Assembly (NCBI RefSeq): GCF_021246445.1 | Contig: NZ_JAJQXW010000001.1 | Coordinates: 1,320,168-1,384,167 of the forward strand | Length of the DNA stretch: 64,000 bases | Reading direction: 5' to 3' | DNA from: Rhabdothermincola salaria | Lineage (GTDB): Bacteria > Actinomycetota > Acidimicrobiia > Acidimicrobiales > Acidimicrobilacustridaceae | Shown: piece by piece, positions 16,811 to 25,444 of the stretch | How the letters are laid out: the number at the start of each line of letters is the position of its first letter | How positions within the stretch are numbered: position 1 is the stretch's first letter | The notes under the pieces: generated by a model | Told to the model about the DNA's origin: nothing | Seen by the model: only the letters and a program-made list of their open reading frames with translations | Databases searched by the model: none | Program-made: the position numbers and the translations under genes

Positions 16811-17326
16811 CTACTCGTCGGCGAAGACGTCGTCGCCGTAGGGCAGGCCGCGCGCGGGGGCGAACGCCCGCTTCCAGACGATGATCTTGCGCCGGAAGAA
16901 GCAGACCTCTTCGGAGCGCTGGTTGATGCCCTTGGTCTCGACGGTGACGATCCCGCGCTCGCCGTCGGAGGTCTCCTTCTTGGCCAGCACCTTGGTGACG
17001 GCGTAGATGGTGTCGCCGTGGAACGTGGGCTTGGCGTGCTTGAGCGTCTCGACCTCGAGGTTGGCGATGGCGGCTCCGCTCACGTCGGGCACGCTCATGC
17101 CCAACACCAGCGAGTACACGAGGTTGCCGACCACCAGCGGCTTGCCCACCGGGGACTCGTTCTCCGCATACCAGTTGTTGGTGTGCGTGGGGTGGTGGTT
17201 CATGGTGATCATGCAGAAGAGGTGGTCGTCGGCCTCGGTGATGGTCTTGCCGGGCCAGTGGCGGTACACGTCGCCGACCTCGAAGTCCTCGAAGTGACGG
17301 CCGAAGGGACGATCGATCACGGTCAC
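16811..17326 (-). CDS. MaoC-like hydratase, probable mesaconyl-CoA hydratase
   Basis: A 171-aa hot-dog protein: FGRHFEDFEVGDVYRHWPGK, ITEADDHLFCMITMNHHPTH, GKPLVVGNLVYSLVLGMSVPD and VKHAK-like TLKHAKPTFHGDTIYA. It adds water to an enoyl-CoA. Genes of this type beside a FadE19-like dehydrogenase and a CitE-like lyase are known from mycobacteria and from ethylmalonyl-CoA pathway clusters, where the substrate is mesaconyl-CoA. It is divergent from the dehydrogenase at 17427. GTG 17326 has GGAG 6 nt upstream. Confidence 0.75.
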   Translation of the reverse strand: MTVIDRPFGRHFEDFEVGDVYRHWPGKTITEADDHLFCMITMNHHPTHTNNWYAENESPVGKPLVVGNLVYSLVLGMSVPDVSGAAIANLEVETLKHAKPTFHGDTIYAVTKVLAKKETSDGERGIVTVETKGINQRSEEVCFFRRKIIVWKRAFAPARGLPYGDDVFADE

Positions 17327-17400
17327 GGCAGGCTCCTCACGACAAGGCGGAGGCCGTCCGCCGCGGGAGGCGGCGAAGGCTCCGCACGATCTCGTCGTCC

Positions 17401-17420
17401 AACCTACCCCTGAGTAACCT
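17401..17420. promoter_or_regulatory. Divergent promoter motif, copy A (maoC / mcd-like)
   Basis: AACCTACCC (17401-17409) and GTAACC (17414-17419) occur again before the malyl-CoA lyase-like gene at 22025-22043; 16 of 19 bases agree. The half sites make an imperfect inverted repeat (ACC...GGT type). It holds TAACCT (17415-17420), the -10 box 6 nt before the dehydrogenase ATG, and on the other strand TAGGTT for the MaoC gene. A shared regulator for the cluster is inferred. Confidence 0.5.
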
Positions 17421-17426
17421 CGGGGG

Positions 17427-19040
17427 ATGACCGTGATCGACCCGGACCTCACCGCCGCCGCAGCCGTCACCGAGACCGCCCACGGCATCGTCGAGACCTG
17501 CACCCGCCACCTGGCCGCGGCCGGCGACCCGGACGCCCACCAGGTCGTCACCTACGACCTGGCCCACGCCGCCGCTGCCGTCGAGACGGGCCGGGCCATG
17601 CTCACCTACGGGGCCAAGGGCGACCTCGAGGCCCGCATCGCCTGCGCGTTCGTGGCCGACGCGGTCGCCGAGCTGGCGCCCAAGCTCTTCGGTCGCGAGG
17701 CGCAGTGGGGCATCGAACCGGGAGCGCTCGACGGCACCCGTGACTTCGTGGCGGCCTATCGGGCCCCGGAGTTCCTGGCCGCGCTGGCCGACACCGCCGG
17801 ACCCCGCCACCTCGACAGCGACTTCGAGATGGTGCAGGACACGTTCCGGCGCTTCGCCACCGAGAAGATCGCCCCTGTCGCCGAGCACATCCATCGCGAG
17901 AACGCCGACATCCCCGAGGACCTCATCGAGGGCCTGGCCGAGATGGGTGGCTTCGGGTTGTCCGTACCGGTCGAGTACGACGGCTTCTCCGAGGGTGGCG
18001 AGAGCGAGTACATCGGCATGGTCGTGGCCACCGAGGAGCTGTCCAAGGCGTCGCTCGGGGCCGGCGGGTCGCTCATCACCCGCCCCGAGATCCTCACCCG
18101 GGCCCTGCTGGCCGGCGGCACCGAGGCCCAGAAGGCCCACTGGCTGCCCAAGCTGGCCTCCGCCGAGGTCATGGCCGCCGTCGCCGTCACCGAGCCCGAC
18201 TACGGCTCCGACGTCGCCGGCGTGAAGTGCACCGCCACCCCCACCGAGGGAGGCTGGCTGCTCAACGGGGTGAAGACCTGGTGCACGTTCGGCGCCCGCG
18301 CCGACGTGCTCATGCTGCTGGCCCGCACCAACCCCGACAAGTCCCTCACCCACAAGGGTCTGTCGATGTTCGTGGTGCCCAAGCCGCGCGGCGAGGGCCA
18401 CGGCTTCGCGTTCGCCCAGGAGGCCGGCGCCGACGGCGGGGCCCCCGGCGGCGGGAAGATGGAGGGTCGGGCCATCGACACCATCGGCTACCGGGGCATG
18501 CACTCCTACGAGATCGCCCTCGAGGACTGGTTCGTGGCGGCCGACAACCAGGTCGGCGGCGACGACGGCCTGGGCAAGGGCTTCTACTACCAGATGGCCG
18601 GCTTCGAGAACGGCCGGCTGCAGACCGCCGCCCGTGCCGTCGGGGTCATGCAGGCCGCCTACGAGGACGCCCACCAGTACGCCCTCGACCGCGTCGTCTT
18701 CGGCCAGCCCATCGCCGAGTACCAGCTCACGCGGGCCAAGCTCGGTCGCATGGTGGTGCTCATCCAGGCCGGTCGCCAGTTCGGCTACGAGGTGGCCAGG
18801 CTCATGGCCGAGGGCCGCGGCCAGCTCGAAGCGTCGATGGTGAAGGCGTACGTCTGCAAGGCCGCCGAGTGGGTCACCCGTGAGGCCATGCAGATCCACG
18901 GTGGCTTCGGCTATGCCGAGGAGTACCCGGTGAGCCGGTACTTCGTCGACGCCCGCGTGCTGTCCATCTTCGAAGGGGCCGACGAGACCCTGTGCCTCAA
19001 GGTGATCGCCCGTCGCATGATGGACAACGCCAAGAGCTGA
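17427..19040 (+). CDS. mcd: Acyl-CoA dehydrogenase, probable methylsuccinyl-CoA dehydrogenase
   Basis: A 537-aa flavoprotein, longer than the usual 380-400 aa because of an N-terminal helical extension of about 130 residues. That extra domain is typical of methylsuccinyl-CoA dehydrogenase (Mcd) of the ethylmalonyl-CoA pathway. The core shows VAVTEPDYGSDVAG (FAD motif) and IHGGFGYAEEYPVSRYFVDA with IFEGADETLCLKV near the end. Mcd turns (2S)-methylsuccinyl-CoA into mesaconyl-CoA, the substrate proposed for the divergent MaoC protein. Function by family and context; a branched-chain acyl-CoA role (FadE19-like) is the alternative. Confidence 0.65.
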   Translation: MTVIDPDLTAAAAVTETAHGIVETCTRHLAAAGDPDAHQVVTYDLAHAAAAVETGRAMLTYGAKGDLEARIACAFVADAVAELAPKLFGREAQWGIEPGALDGTRDFVAAYRAPEFLAALADTAGPRHLDSDFEMVQDTFRRFATEKIAPVAEHIHRENADIPEDLIEGLAEMGGFGLSVPVEYDGFSEGGESEYIGMVVATEELSKASLGAGGSLITRPEILTRALLAGGTEAQKAHWLPKLASAEVMAAVAVTEPDYGSDVAGVKCTATPTEGGWLLNGVKTWCTFGARADVLMLLARTNPDKSLTHKGLSMFVVPKPRGEGHGFAFAQEAGADGGAPGGGKMEGRAIDTIGYRGMHSYEIALEDWFVAADNQVGGDDGLGKGFYYQMAGFENGRLQTAARAVGVMQAAYEDAHQYALDRVVFGQPIAEYQLTRAKLGRMVVLIQAGRQFGYEVARLMAEGRGQLEASMVKAYVCKAAEWVTREAMQIHGGFGYAEEYPVSRYFVDARVLSIFEGADETLCLKVIARRMMDNAKS

Positions 19041-19105
19041 CACCCCGGCGCGCCGCACACCCCGACCCTTCGACAGACGCGCCGGCGCTCTGCGACGCCG
19101 TGTCG

Positions 19106-19132
19106 GGTTCTACGAGCCCCCTGAACGGGTAG
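19106..19132 (+). promoter_or_regulatory. SigB/SigF-type stress promoter
   Basis: GGTTC (19106-19110), a 16-bp spacer, then GGGTAG (19127-19132), close to the actinobacterial SigF/SigB consensus GGTTT-N15-17-GGGTA. It is 35 nt before the start of the DUF1206 gene, which has an AGGGG ribosome site. This is unlike the leaderless TAnnnT promoters of most genes here. Confidence 0.5.
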
Positions 19133-19167
19133 CGACTCTCGCACATCCACACCCGAGGGGCTCCACG

Positions 19168-19995
19168 ATGCCGAGCGTCACCGACACCGTCCGTCATGGC
19201 TCACCCGGCCGTGGTGACTGGAAGGAGACGCTCGGCCGCGTCGGCCTGGTCGGCAAGGGGGTGGTCTTCGCCGTCATCGGCGTCCTGGCCATCCAGCTAG
19301 CCCTCGGGGATGCATCGGGTGACACCACCAAGAACGGCGCCATCGAGTGGGTCGGCGCCCAGCCCCTCGGCAAGTTCCTGCTGGTGGCCCTCACCATCGC
19401 CCTCTTCGCGCTGGCCGCCTGGCGGCTGCTCGATGCGCTGACCGGCGACCCGGTGGAGGGATCCGAGCCCAAGGACCGCGCCAAGTTCGCCGTCCTCGGC
19501 CTGCTCTACCTGTCGCTGGCCACCGCCGCCCTCTCCGCCACCATCGCCAACTGGAACGACGCCGGTCAGACGTCGCAGGGCGGCGGCACCGAGACCCGCC
19601 AGCAGGCCACCGCCGTGGTGCTCGACTGGCCGGCCGGGCGGTGGATCGTGGCCCTCATCGGGCTCGCCATCATCGGCTTCGCCGCCTACCAGGTGAAGAA
19701 GTACGTCATCGACATGCAGTTCCTCGAGCGCGTCGACGTCGGCGAGGAGAGTTGGATCGCCTCCGCCGGCCGCTGGGGCTATCTGGCCCGGGCCATCGTC
19801 CTGGCCATGGTCGGCGTCTTCTTCATCCAGGCCGGCCTCACCTACGACGCCAGCGAGGCCGAGGGCCTCTCTGCGGCCCTGCAGAGTCTGTCCGGCGAGG
19901 GCTGGGGCCAGTTCGTGCTGTGGGTGGTGGCCCTCGGCCTGCTGGCGTTCGGCGTCTTCACCGTCGCCGAGGCCAAGCACCGCAAGGCGGCCTGA
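19168..19995 (+). CDS. DUF1206 integral membrane protein
   Basis: A 275-aa protein made of three related two-helix units, the DUF1206 pattern. Each begins with a Gly-Arg/Lys-rich turn (LGRVGLVGKGVVFAVIGVLA, then KFAVLGLLYLSLATAA, then RWGYLARAIVLAMVGVFFIQ). Six membrane segments are visible and the C-terminus is basic. Function is unknown. A SigF-like promoter upstream suggests general stress control. It lies between the dehydrogenase and the lyase genes, but on its own promoter. Confidence 0.85.
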   Translation: MPSVTDTVRHGSPGRGDWKETLGRVGLVGKGVVFAVIGVLAIQLALGDASGDTTKNGAIEWVGAQPLGKFLLVALTIALFALAAWRLLDALTGDPVEGSEPKDRAKFAVLGLLYLSLATAALSATIANWNDAGQTSQGGGTETRQQATAVVLDWPAGRWIVALIGLAIIGFAAYQVKKYVIDMQFLERVDVGEESWIASAGRWGYLARAIVLAMVGVFFIQAGLTYDASEAEGLSAALQSLSGEGWGQFVLWVVALGLLAFGVFTVAEAKHRKAA

Positions 19996-20036
19996 GACCG
20001 GTCCCCTCCCCGCCACCGGCCCTGGATCGCCGTCGG

Positions 20037-20915
20037 TCAGCCCGGCTGGCGAGCAGCGATGGCCTCGGCCTGGGCGAGGACCCGGCGGGCCTCGTCGACG
20101 TGCAGGTTCTCGATCATGCGGCCGTTCACCGTGACCACGCCACGACCGGCGGCGGTGGCTTCCTCGAAGGCGGCGATGATCTCGCCAGCCGACTCGATCT
20201 CGGCGGCCGTGGGGGCGAACGCCTCGTTGCAGGGCTCCACCTGGCTGGGGTGGATGAGCGTCTTGCCGTCGAACCCGAACTGGCGCCCCTGCGCGCACTC
20301 GGCGGCGAAGCCCTCGGCGTCGGCGATGTCGTTGTAGACGCCGTCGAGGATCACCTTGTCCGCCATGCGGGCCGCGAGGAGGCAGGCCTGCAGCCCGTGG
20401 CGCAGCGGCTCTCGCCCGGGCACGTGCTGGGCCCGGAGCTCCTTGACCAGGTCGTTGGTGCCCATGACCACCACGGCGAGGCGGTCGTGGGCCCCGACGA
20501 TCTCGGCGGCGTGCAGCACCGCGACCGGGGTCTCGAGCATGGCCCACAGCGCGGTGCGCTCCGGGGCCCCGGCGGCCTCCAGCGCCGCCACCAGCGTGCG
20601 CACCTCGTCGGCGGAGTTCACCTTGGGCACCAGCACGGCGTCGGGCCCGGCGGCTGCCGCGGCGGCGATGTCGGCCTCGTGCCACTGCGTCCCGATGCCG
20701 TTGACCCGGATGGCGAGCTCCTTGGAGCCGTACGCCCCCGACTGCACGGCGGCGCACACCCGATCGCGGGCGTCGGGCTTGGCGTCGGGTGCCACCGCGT
20801 CCTCGAGGTCGAGGATCAGGGCGTCGGCGGGGATGGTCTTGGCCTTCTCGAGGGCGCGCTCGTTGGCTCCGGGCATGTAGAGCACGGACCGGCGGGGACG
20901 GAGGTCGTCGGACAT
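20037..20915 (-). CDS. CitE-like CoA-ester lyase (HpcH/HpaI family)
   Basis: A 292-aa TIM-barrel lyase: RRSVLYMPGANERALEKAK, DALILDLEDAVAPDAKPDAR (metal-binding acidic pair), IRVNGIGTQWH, VLVPKVNSADEV, ALWAMLETPVAVL and GFDGKTLIHPSQV. It is CitE-like, related to (S)-malyl-CoA thioesterase Mcl2 and to mycobacterial Rv2498c, which cleaves citramalyl-CoA and related 3-hydroxyacyl-CoAs. It follows the 349-aa lyase after 53 bp on the same strand. ATG 20915 has GGAG upstream. Confidence 0.85.
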   Translation of the reverse strand: MSDDLRPRRSVLYMPGANERALEKAKTIPADALILDLEDAVAPDAKPDARDRVCAAVQSGAYGSKELAIRVNGIGTQWHEADIAAAAAAGPDAVLVPKVNSADEVRTLVAALEAAGAPERTALWAMLETPVAVLHAAEIVGAHDRLAVVVMGTNDLVKELRAQHVPGREPLRHGLQACLLAARMADKVILDGVYNDIADAEGFAAECAQGRQFGFDGKTLIHPSQVEPCNEAFAPTAAEIESAGEIIAAFEEATAAGRGVVTVNGRMIENLHVDEARRVLAQAEAIAARQPG

Positions 20916-20968
20916 CGGGGCTCCTGACGGGATGGGTCGGGGCGGGGTCGGGGCGGGAACGGGTCGGG

Positions 20969-22018
20969 TCAGAACCCGTACGCCGCGGCCAGCTCGGGAT
21001 CGTCGGCGGCGAGCGCTTCGGCCAACTCGACCATCACCTTGCACTGCTTGACGGAGGCGTCGTCCTCCATCTTGCCGTCGAGCATGAGGGCACCCGTGCC
21101 GTCGCCCATGGCGTCGATCACCCGCTTGGCGTGGGCGACGTCGGCGGGGTCGGGCGAGAAGACCTTCTTGGCGATGCCGATCTGCACCGGGTGCAGGCTC
21201 CACGCCCCCACGCACCCGAGCAGGAACGCGTTGCGGAACTGGTCCTCGCAGGCCACGACGTCGGCGATGTCGCCGAACGGGCCGTAGTAGGGCAGGATCC
21301 CGTTGGCGGCACAGGCGTCGACCATGCGGGCGATCGTGTAGTGCCAGAGGTCCTGCTGGTAGATCCTGCGGTCGCCTTCGATGTCGCCGTCGACCGGGTC
21401 CTGGCGCACCAGGTAGCCAGGGTGGCCGCCGCCGACCCGGGTGGTCTTCATGCGGCGGTTGGCGGCGAGGTCCGCGGGCCCGAGCGACAGGCCCTGCATG
21501 CGGGGGCTGGCGGCGCAGATCTCCTCGACGTTGGCCACCCCGCGCGCCGTCTCCAGGATGGCGTGCACCAGGATCGGCCGATCGAGCCCGGCTCGGGCCT
21601 CGAGCTGGGCCAGCAGACGATCCACGTAGTGGATGTCCTCGGGCCCCTCGACCTTGGGGATCATGACCACGTCGAGCTTGTCGCCCACCTCGAGCACCGC
21701 TGCGGTGAGGTCGTCGAGGCACCAGGGCGAGTCGAGGGAGTTGACGCGGGTCCAGAACTGGGTGCGGCCGAGCTCGACCGTCCGACCGACCTCCACCAGC
21801 CCGGCCCGGGCCGCCTCCTTGGCGTCGGCGGGGATGGCGTCTTCGAGGTTGGCCAGCAACACGTCGACGGTGGGGGCGATCTCGGGGAGCTTGGCCACCA
21901 CCTTCTCGAGGTGCGGGGGGAAGAAGTGGATCATCCGTGACGGCTTGACCGGGATCTCCCGCAGCGGCTCGGGTGCGCCCACGGCGAGGGGACGGAAGAA
22001 GTCCTTGGGGTTCCGCAT
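20969..22018 (-). CDS. Malyl-CoA/beta-methylmalyl-CoA lyase-like protein
   Basis: A 349-aa HpcH/HpaI-type lyase. The N-terminus is specific: [20 protein letters not shown], then [15 protein letters not shown]. Metal-site acids are in [18 protein letters not shown] and [19 protein letters not shown]; further motifs are [14 protein letters not shown] and [16 protein letters not shown]. In the ethylmalonyl-CoA pathway this step splits beta-methylmalyl-CoA into glyoxylate and propionyl-CoA. With Mcd-like and hydratase genes nearby, that role fits, but it rests on context. The promoter carries the shared motif and a leaderless TAGGTT box. Confidence 0.75.
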   Translation of the reverse strand: MRNPKDFFRPLAVGAPEPLREIPVKPSRMIHFFPPHLEKVVAKLPEIAPTVDVLLANLEDAIPADAKEAARAGLVEVGRTVELGRTQFWTRVNSLDSPWCLDDLTAAVLEVGDKLDVVMIPKVEGPEDIHYVDRLLAQLEARAGLDRPILVHAILETARGVANVEEICAASPRMQGLSLGPADLAANRRMKTTRVGGGHPGYLVRQDPVDGDIEGDRRIYQQDLWHYTIARMVDACAANGILPYYGPFGDIADVVACEDQFRNAFLLGCVGAWSLHPVQIGIAKKVFSPDPADVAHAKRVIDAMGDGTGALMLDGKMEDDASVKQCKVMVELAEALAADDPELAAAYGF

Positions 22019-22024
22019 ACGCGA

Positions 22025-22043
22025 AACCTACCCTCGGGTAACC
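22025..22043. promoter_or_regulatory. Divergent promoter motif, copy B (malyl-CoA lyase-like)
   Basis: AACCTACCC, TCGG, GTAACC on the plus strand. The centre is an inverted repeat TACCC-TC-GGGTA. On the gene strand TAGGTT (22030-22025) is a -10 box 6 nt before ATG 22018. It matches copy A at 16 of 19 bases, and in both copies the -10 box lies inside the motif, so a bound protein would block transcription. Confidence 0.5.
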
Positions 22044-22062
22044 CGATCCGGCGAACGTCGGG

Positions 22063-22842
22063 TCAGGCCCCGCCCAGCTCCTTCACCTGGTAGCCGCTGC
22101 GCTGGCGCAGGAGCAGCTCGGCCGCCAGGTCGAGCACCCGGCGGGCCGCCTCGTCGGGCGCCACGCCGTCGGCGTGGATGTTGGACACGAGGTTGCGGTC
22201 CGCATCGGTGTGGCCGGGGCGGGGCCGGAAGGCGAGGTAGGCCGACAGGCTCTCGGCGATGGCCAGACCGGGCCGCTCGCCGACGAGCAGCACGACGACC
22301 TCGGGATCCAGGGCCGCACCGATGTCGTTGAGCAGGCCCACCCGGCAGTGGCGGACGAAGAACGGCCGCCCCACGCTCCAGCCCCGGGCCGCGGCGCCGT
22401 CGAGGAGCCCCGGGAGCAGGACCGGCACCTGGGCGTGCACCGCTCGGGCGGAGAGGCCGTCACCGACCACGACCTGCACGTCGACGCCGGTGGGGCACTC
22501 GGCCCGGAGGTGCTCGGCCTCGCCGTCGGCCAGGCGGCGGCCGAGATCGGGGCGGGCGAGGTGCTCCGCCGGCGACGAGGCACCCGAGCGCACCTCGAAC
22601 AGGCCGACGCGCTCGACCAGCGGCGCCATCACCTCGTCGTCGAGGGCGATCCGCTCGTGGAGCGCGTCGCGAGCGGCGGCGTGGTCGGCGCGGAGGCGGA
22701 GGTGGGTCGAGGTGCGGTAGGAGGTGCCGGCCCGGCCGAGCAGCACCCGGGCGGGCGTGACGCCGGGGACCTCGACCCCGTCGAGCACCTCGAAGGCCCC
22801 GGGGACGTCGGATCCCTCCGCCGGCTCGAGCTCGCCGCTCAC
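22063..22842 (-). CDS. eutC: Ethanolamine ammonia-lyase small subunit EutC
   Basis: A 259-aa small subunit of the B12-dependent enzyme that converts ethanolamine to acetaldehyde and ammonia. Family segments: ADHAAARDALHERIA, DVQVVVGDGLSARAVHAQVP, VGRPFFVRHCRVGLLNDIGA, VVLLVGERPGLAIAESLSAYL and RNLVSNIHADGVAPDEAARR. The GTG start overlaps the eutB stop (GTGA). It ends the operon. No microcompartment shell genes are nearby. Confidence 0.95.
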   Translation of the reverse strand: MSGELEPAEGSDVPGAFEVLDGVEVPGVTPARVLLGRAGTSYRTSTHLRLRADHAAARDALHERIALDDEVMAPLVERVGLFEVRSGASSPAEHLARPDLGRRLADGEAEHLRAECPTGVDVQVVVGDGLSARAVHAQVPVLLPGLLDGAAARGWSVGRPFFVRHCRVGLLNDIGAALDPEVVVLLVGERPGLAIAESLSAYLAFRPRPGHTDADRNLVSNIHADGVAPDEAARRVLDLAAELLLRQRSGYQVKELGGA

Positions 22843-24239
22843 GCGCCGATCTCCCGCACGGCGGCCGCCAGCAGGGCCATCGACCCCGGCCCGTCGGCCG
22901 TGGCCTCGGTGAGGCGACCCGCCCGCATCACGCCCACCGACTCCAACCACGCCTCGAACTCGGGCGCGGGCCGGAGGTCGAGCAGCTCGCGCACTCCGGC
23001 CGCGTCGTGGTAGCTGGTCGACTGGTAGTTGAGCATCACGTCGTCGGAGCCCGGCACGCCCATCACGTAGTTGCAGCCCGCGGTGGCCAGCAGGACCAGC
23101 AGCTGGTCGGTGGTGTCCTGGTCGGCCTCGACGTGGTTCGTGTAGCAGACGTCGCAGCCCATGGGCAGGCCCAGGAGCTTGCCGACGAAGTGGTCCTCGA
23201 GCCCGGCTCGGATGATCTGGCGACCGTCGGCGAGGTACTCCGGGCCGATGAAGCCCACCACCGAGTTCACGAGGAACGGGTCGAAGGCGCGGGCCACGCC
23301 GTAGGCGCGGGCCTCGCAGGTGAGCTGGTCGACACCGTGGTCGGCGCCCGCCGACAGCGAGCTCCCCTGCCCGGTCTCGAAGTACATGACCTGCTCGCCG
23401 AGGAAGCCACCACGTTCGCGGTGGTGGGCCACGACGGCGTCGCGCCCCTCGGCCAGCACCGACAGCGACACGCCGTAGCTGTCGTTGGTGGCCGTGGTGC
23501 CGCCGATGCTCTGGAACAGCAGGTCGACCGGGGCCCCTCGGTCGAGGGCGGCGAGCTGGGTGGTGACGTGGGCCAGCACGCACGTCTGGGTGGGGGCGCC
23601 CGTCCGCTCGAGCAGGGCGGCGAGGGCCCGCTCGAGACCGGCCACGACCTCCACCGAGTCGCCGGCCGGGTTCACCCCGATGACGGCGTCGCCGCAGCCG
23701 AACAGCAGGCCGTCGGCGGCGGAGAGGAGCACGCCACCCAGGTCGTCGCTGGGGTGGTTGGGCTGCACCCGCACGCCGAACACGCCCGGCCCACCCATGG
23801 TGTTGCGGCAGCGGGTGACGACCCGGAGCGGCGCCGCCCCCTGGATGAGGTCGCGGGTCCCCATGAGCTTGGCCACCGCGGCGCCCACCTCGGGCGTGAT
23901 GCCTCGGTGCAGACCGGCCGCCCACTCGTCGGCGAAGCCCGGCCCCAGGATGCGCTCGCGCAGCTCGCCGACGGTGAGCCCGGCGATCGTGGCCTGCTGG
24001 TCGCGATCGAGGCGGTCGAGGACCAGCGCGGTGACGTCGTCCTCGACGAGCGGGGTGCCCACGATCTCGGCCACCGCCACGTCGGCCAGCGCCCACTGGG
24101 CGGCGACCCGTTCGCGCTCCGAGCGGGCTCCCACCCCGGCCAGGGCGTCGCCGGCCTTCGGGGCACCGGCCCGCCCGAGGAGCTCTCGCAGGTCACTGAA
24201 GGTGAACGTCTCGCCCCGAAGCGTGGAGCGGTAGGTCAT
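22839..24239 (-). CDS. eutB: Ethanolamine ammonia-lyase large subunit EutB
   Basis: A 466-aa large subunit, close to E. coli EutB along its length: LRGETFTFSDLRELLGRAG, CVLAHVTTQLAALDRGAPV, YFETGQGSSLSAGADHGVDQ, FIGPEYLADGRQIIRAGLED and GCDVCYTNHVEADQDTTDQL. It holds the substrate and the base-off B12 cofactor. ATG 24239 overlaps the stop of the DUF885-like gene (ATGA). The enzyme lets the cell use ethanolamine from phospholipids as nitrogen source. No EutA reactivase is seen in the window. Confidence 0.97.
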   Translation of the reverse strand: MTYRSTLRGETFTFSDLRELLGRAGAPKAGDALAGVGARSERERVAAQWALADVAVAEIVGTPLVEDDVTALVLDRLDRDQQATIAGLTVGELRERILGPGFADEWAAGLHRGITPEVGAAVAKLMGTRDLIQGAAPLRVVTRCRNTMGGPGVFGVRVQPNHPSDDLGGVLLSAADGLLFGCGDAVIGVNPAGDSVEVVAGLERALAALLERTGAPTQTCVLAHVTTQLAALDRGAPVDLLFQSIGGTTATNDSYGVSLSVLAEGRDAVVAHHRERGGFLGEQVMYFETGQGSSLSAGADHGVDQLTCEARAYGVARAFDPFLVNSVVGFIGPEYLADGRQIIRAGLEDHFVGKLLGLPMGCDVCYTNHVEADQDTTDQLLVLLATAGCNYVMGVPGSDDVMLNYQSTSYHDAAGVRELLDLRPAPEFEAWLESVGVMRAGRLTEATADGPGSMALLAAAVREIGA

Positions 24240-25435
24240 GCCGCGGCGGCGGCCAGATCGGCGGGGACCAGTTGCTCGGTGAGCAGGGTGGCGAAGCGCG
24301 ACGGGTCGCCGGCCACGTAGCGCCGGCACAGCGGCAGGCCCTCGACGTAGCAGGAGATGTAGGCCCGCCAGGTGGGTGAGGTCAGGAACTCGACGGCCTT
24401 CTCGGCCCGGTTGCGCGGGAGCAGGGCCCAGCGTTCGGCGTAGGCGACGGCATCGTCGACCGACGCCCCCTCCTCGTGGAGCCGCCAGGCCACGTTGGCT
24501 CGCACCGCGTTGAGCGCCTCGCCGGCCTGGGCCACGGCGGCCACGACCTCGGGGTCATAGGCGATCCCGAGGGGGCGCAGGTGGGCGGCCACCTCCTGTT
24601 CGGGGTGCTCCCCCATGACCACCTCGAGCGCCAGGTCGGCGAGCCCTTCGGCCAGCAGGCACTGTGGGGTGCCCACCAGGAAGATGGTCTCCTCCTGCCA
24701 TCCACGCTGACGCACCAACCCCGCTTCCTTGCGGGAGTGCTCGGTGTGGTGGCCCGGGTAGGCCTCGTGGGCCACCAGGTGGGCCAGGCTCGGCGAGAGC
24801 ACCGGCAGGTCGGTGTTGATGGCCACCCGGCTGCGTAGCCCACCCAGGTAGTAGTTGAACCCGGACCACGGTTGGTCGCGGGCCAGCTCCCACTCGACGT
24901 GCTCGCCTTCGGGGAGGCCGAACCGGGCGTCGGTGCGCTCGCGCAGATCGTCGGCCAGGGAGTGCAGGGCGGCCGGCAACGTGTCGACGGGCACGGCCTG
25001 GGACTCGCGCCAGGCGATGTAGCGGTCTCGCAGCGGGCCCGACCCGGGCAGCGCGTCGTCGAGGCGGGCGTGGGCGGCGCCGAAGACCTCGGTGTCGACC
25101 GGTGCCGGTCGGACGCCGTAGCACCACTCGACCTCGTCGGCATACCCGATGGGCTCCCCGGCCAGCTTGCGCGCACTGGTGTGCAGGCCCACGATCTGGG
25201 CTCGCAGCCATCGGCGACGCCCGGCATCGAGGTCGGGCTCACCGACCCCGGCGTCGAGGTCGACCAACAGGTCGGCCGCCTCGCGCACCAACCCCGCCGG
25301 CGGGGTGACCGCCTCGCGGGCCACTCGCTCGGCCAGGGCGGGCGGTCCGTAGTAGGCGTCGACGAACCCGTCGACGTGACGGCCCAGCGCCAGCCCCAGG
25401 ACGAGGTAGCGCTCGACGAGCGACGAGTCCGACAC
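24236..25435 (-). CDS. DUF885-like putative metallo-hydrolase
   Basis: A 399-aa protein with VAHEAYPGHHTEHSRKEAG, the HExxPGHH-type zinc motif of DUF885 metallopeptidase-like proteins, plus a Glu-rich helix further on (CLLAEGLADLALEVVMGEH). It is shorter than typical DUF885 proteins of about 550-600 aa. It is the first gene of the operon with eutB and eutC (4-nt overlap with eutB), so it may release ethanolamine or a related amine from a conjugate. That link is inference. Confidence 0.65.
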   Translation of the reverse strand: MSDSSLVERYLVLGLALGRHVDGFVDAYYGPPALAERVAREAVTPPAGLVREAADLLVDLDAGVGEPDLDAGRRRWLRAQIVGLHTSARKLAGEPIGYADEVEWCYGVRPAPVDTEVFGAAHARLDDALPGSGPLRDRYIAWRESQAVPVDTLPAALHSLADDLRERTDARFGLPEGEHVEWELARDQPWSGFNYYLGGLRSRVAINTDLPVLSPSLAHLVAHEAYPGHHTEHSRKEAGLVRQRGWQEETIFLVGTPQCLLAEGLADLALEVVMGEHPEQEVAAHLRPLGIAYDPEVVAAVAQAGEALNAVRANVAWRLHEEGASVDDAVAYAERWALLPRNRAEKAVEFLTSPTWRAYISCYVEGLPLCRRYVAGDPSRFATLLTEQLVPADLAAAAA

Positions 25436-25444
25436 GGGGTGGCT

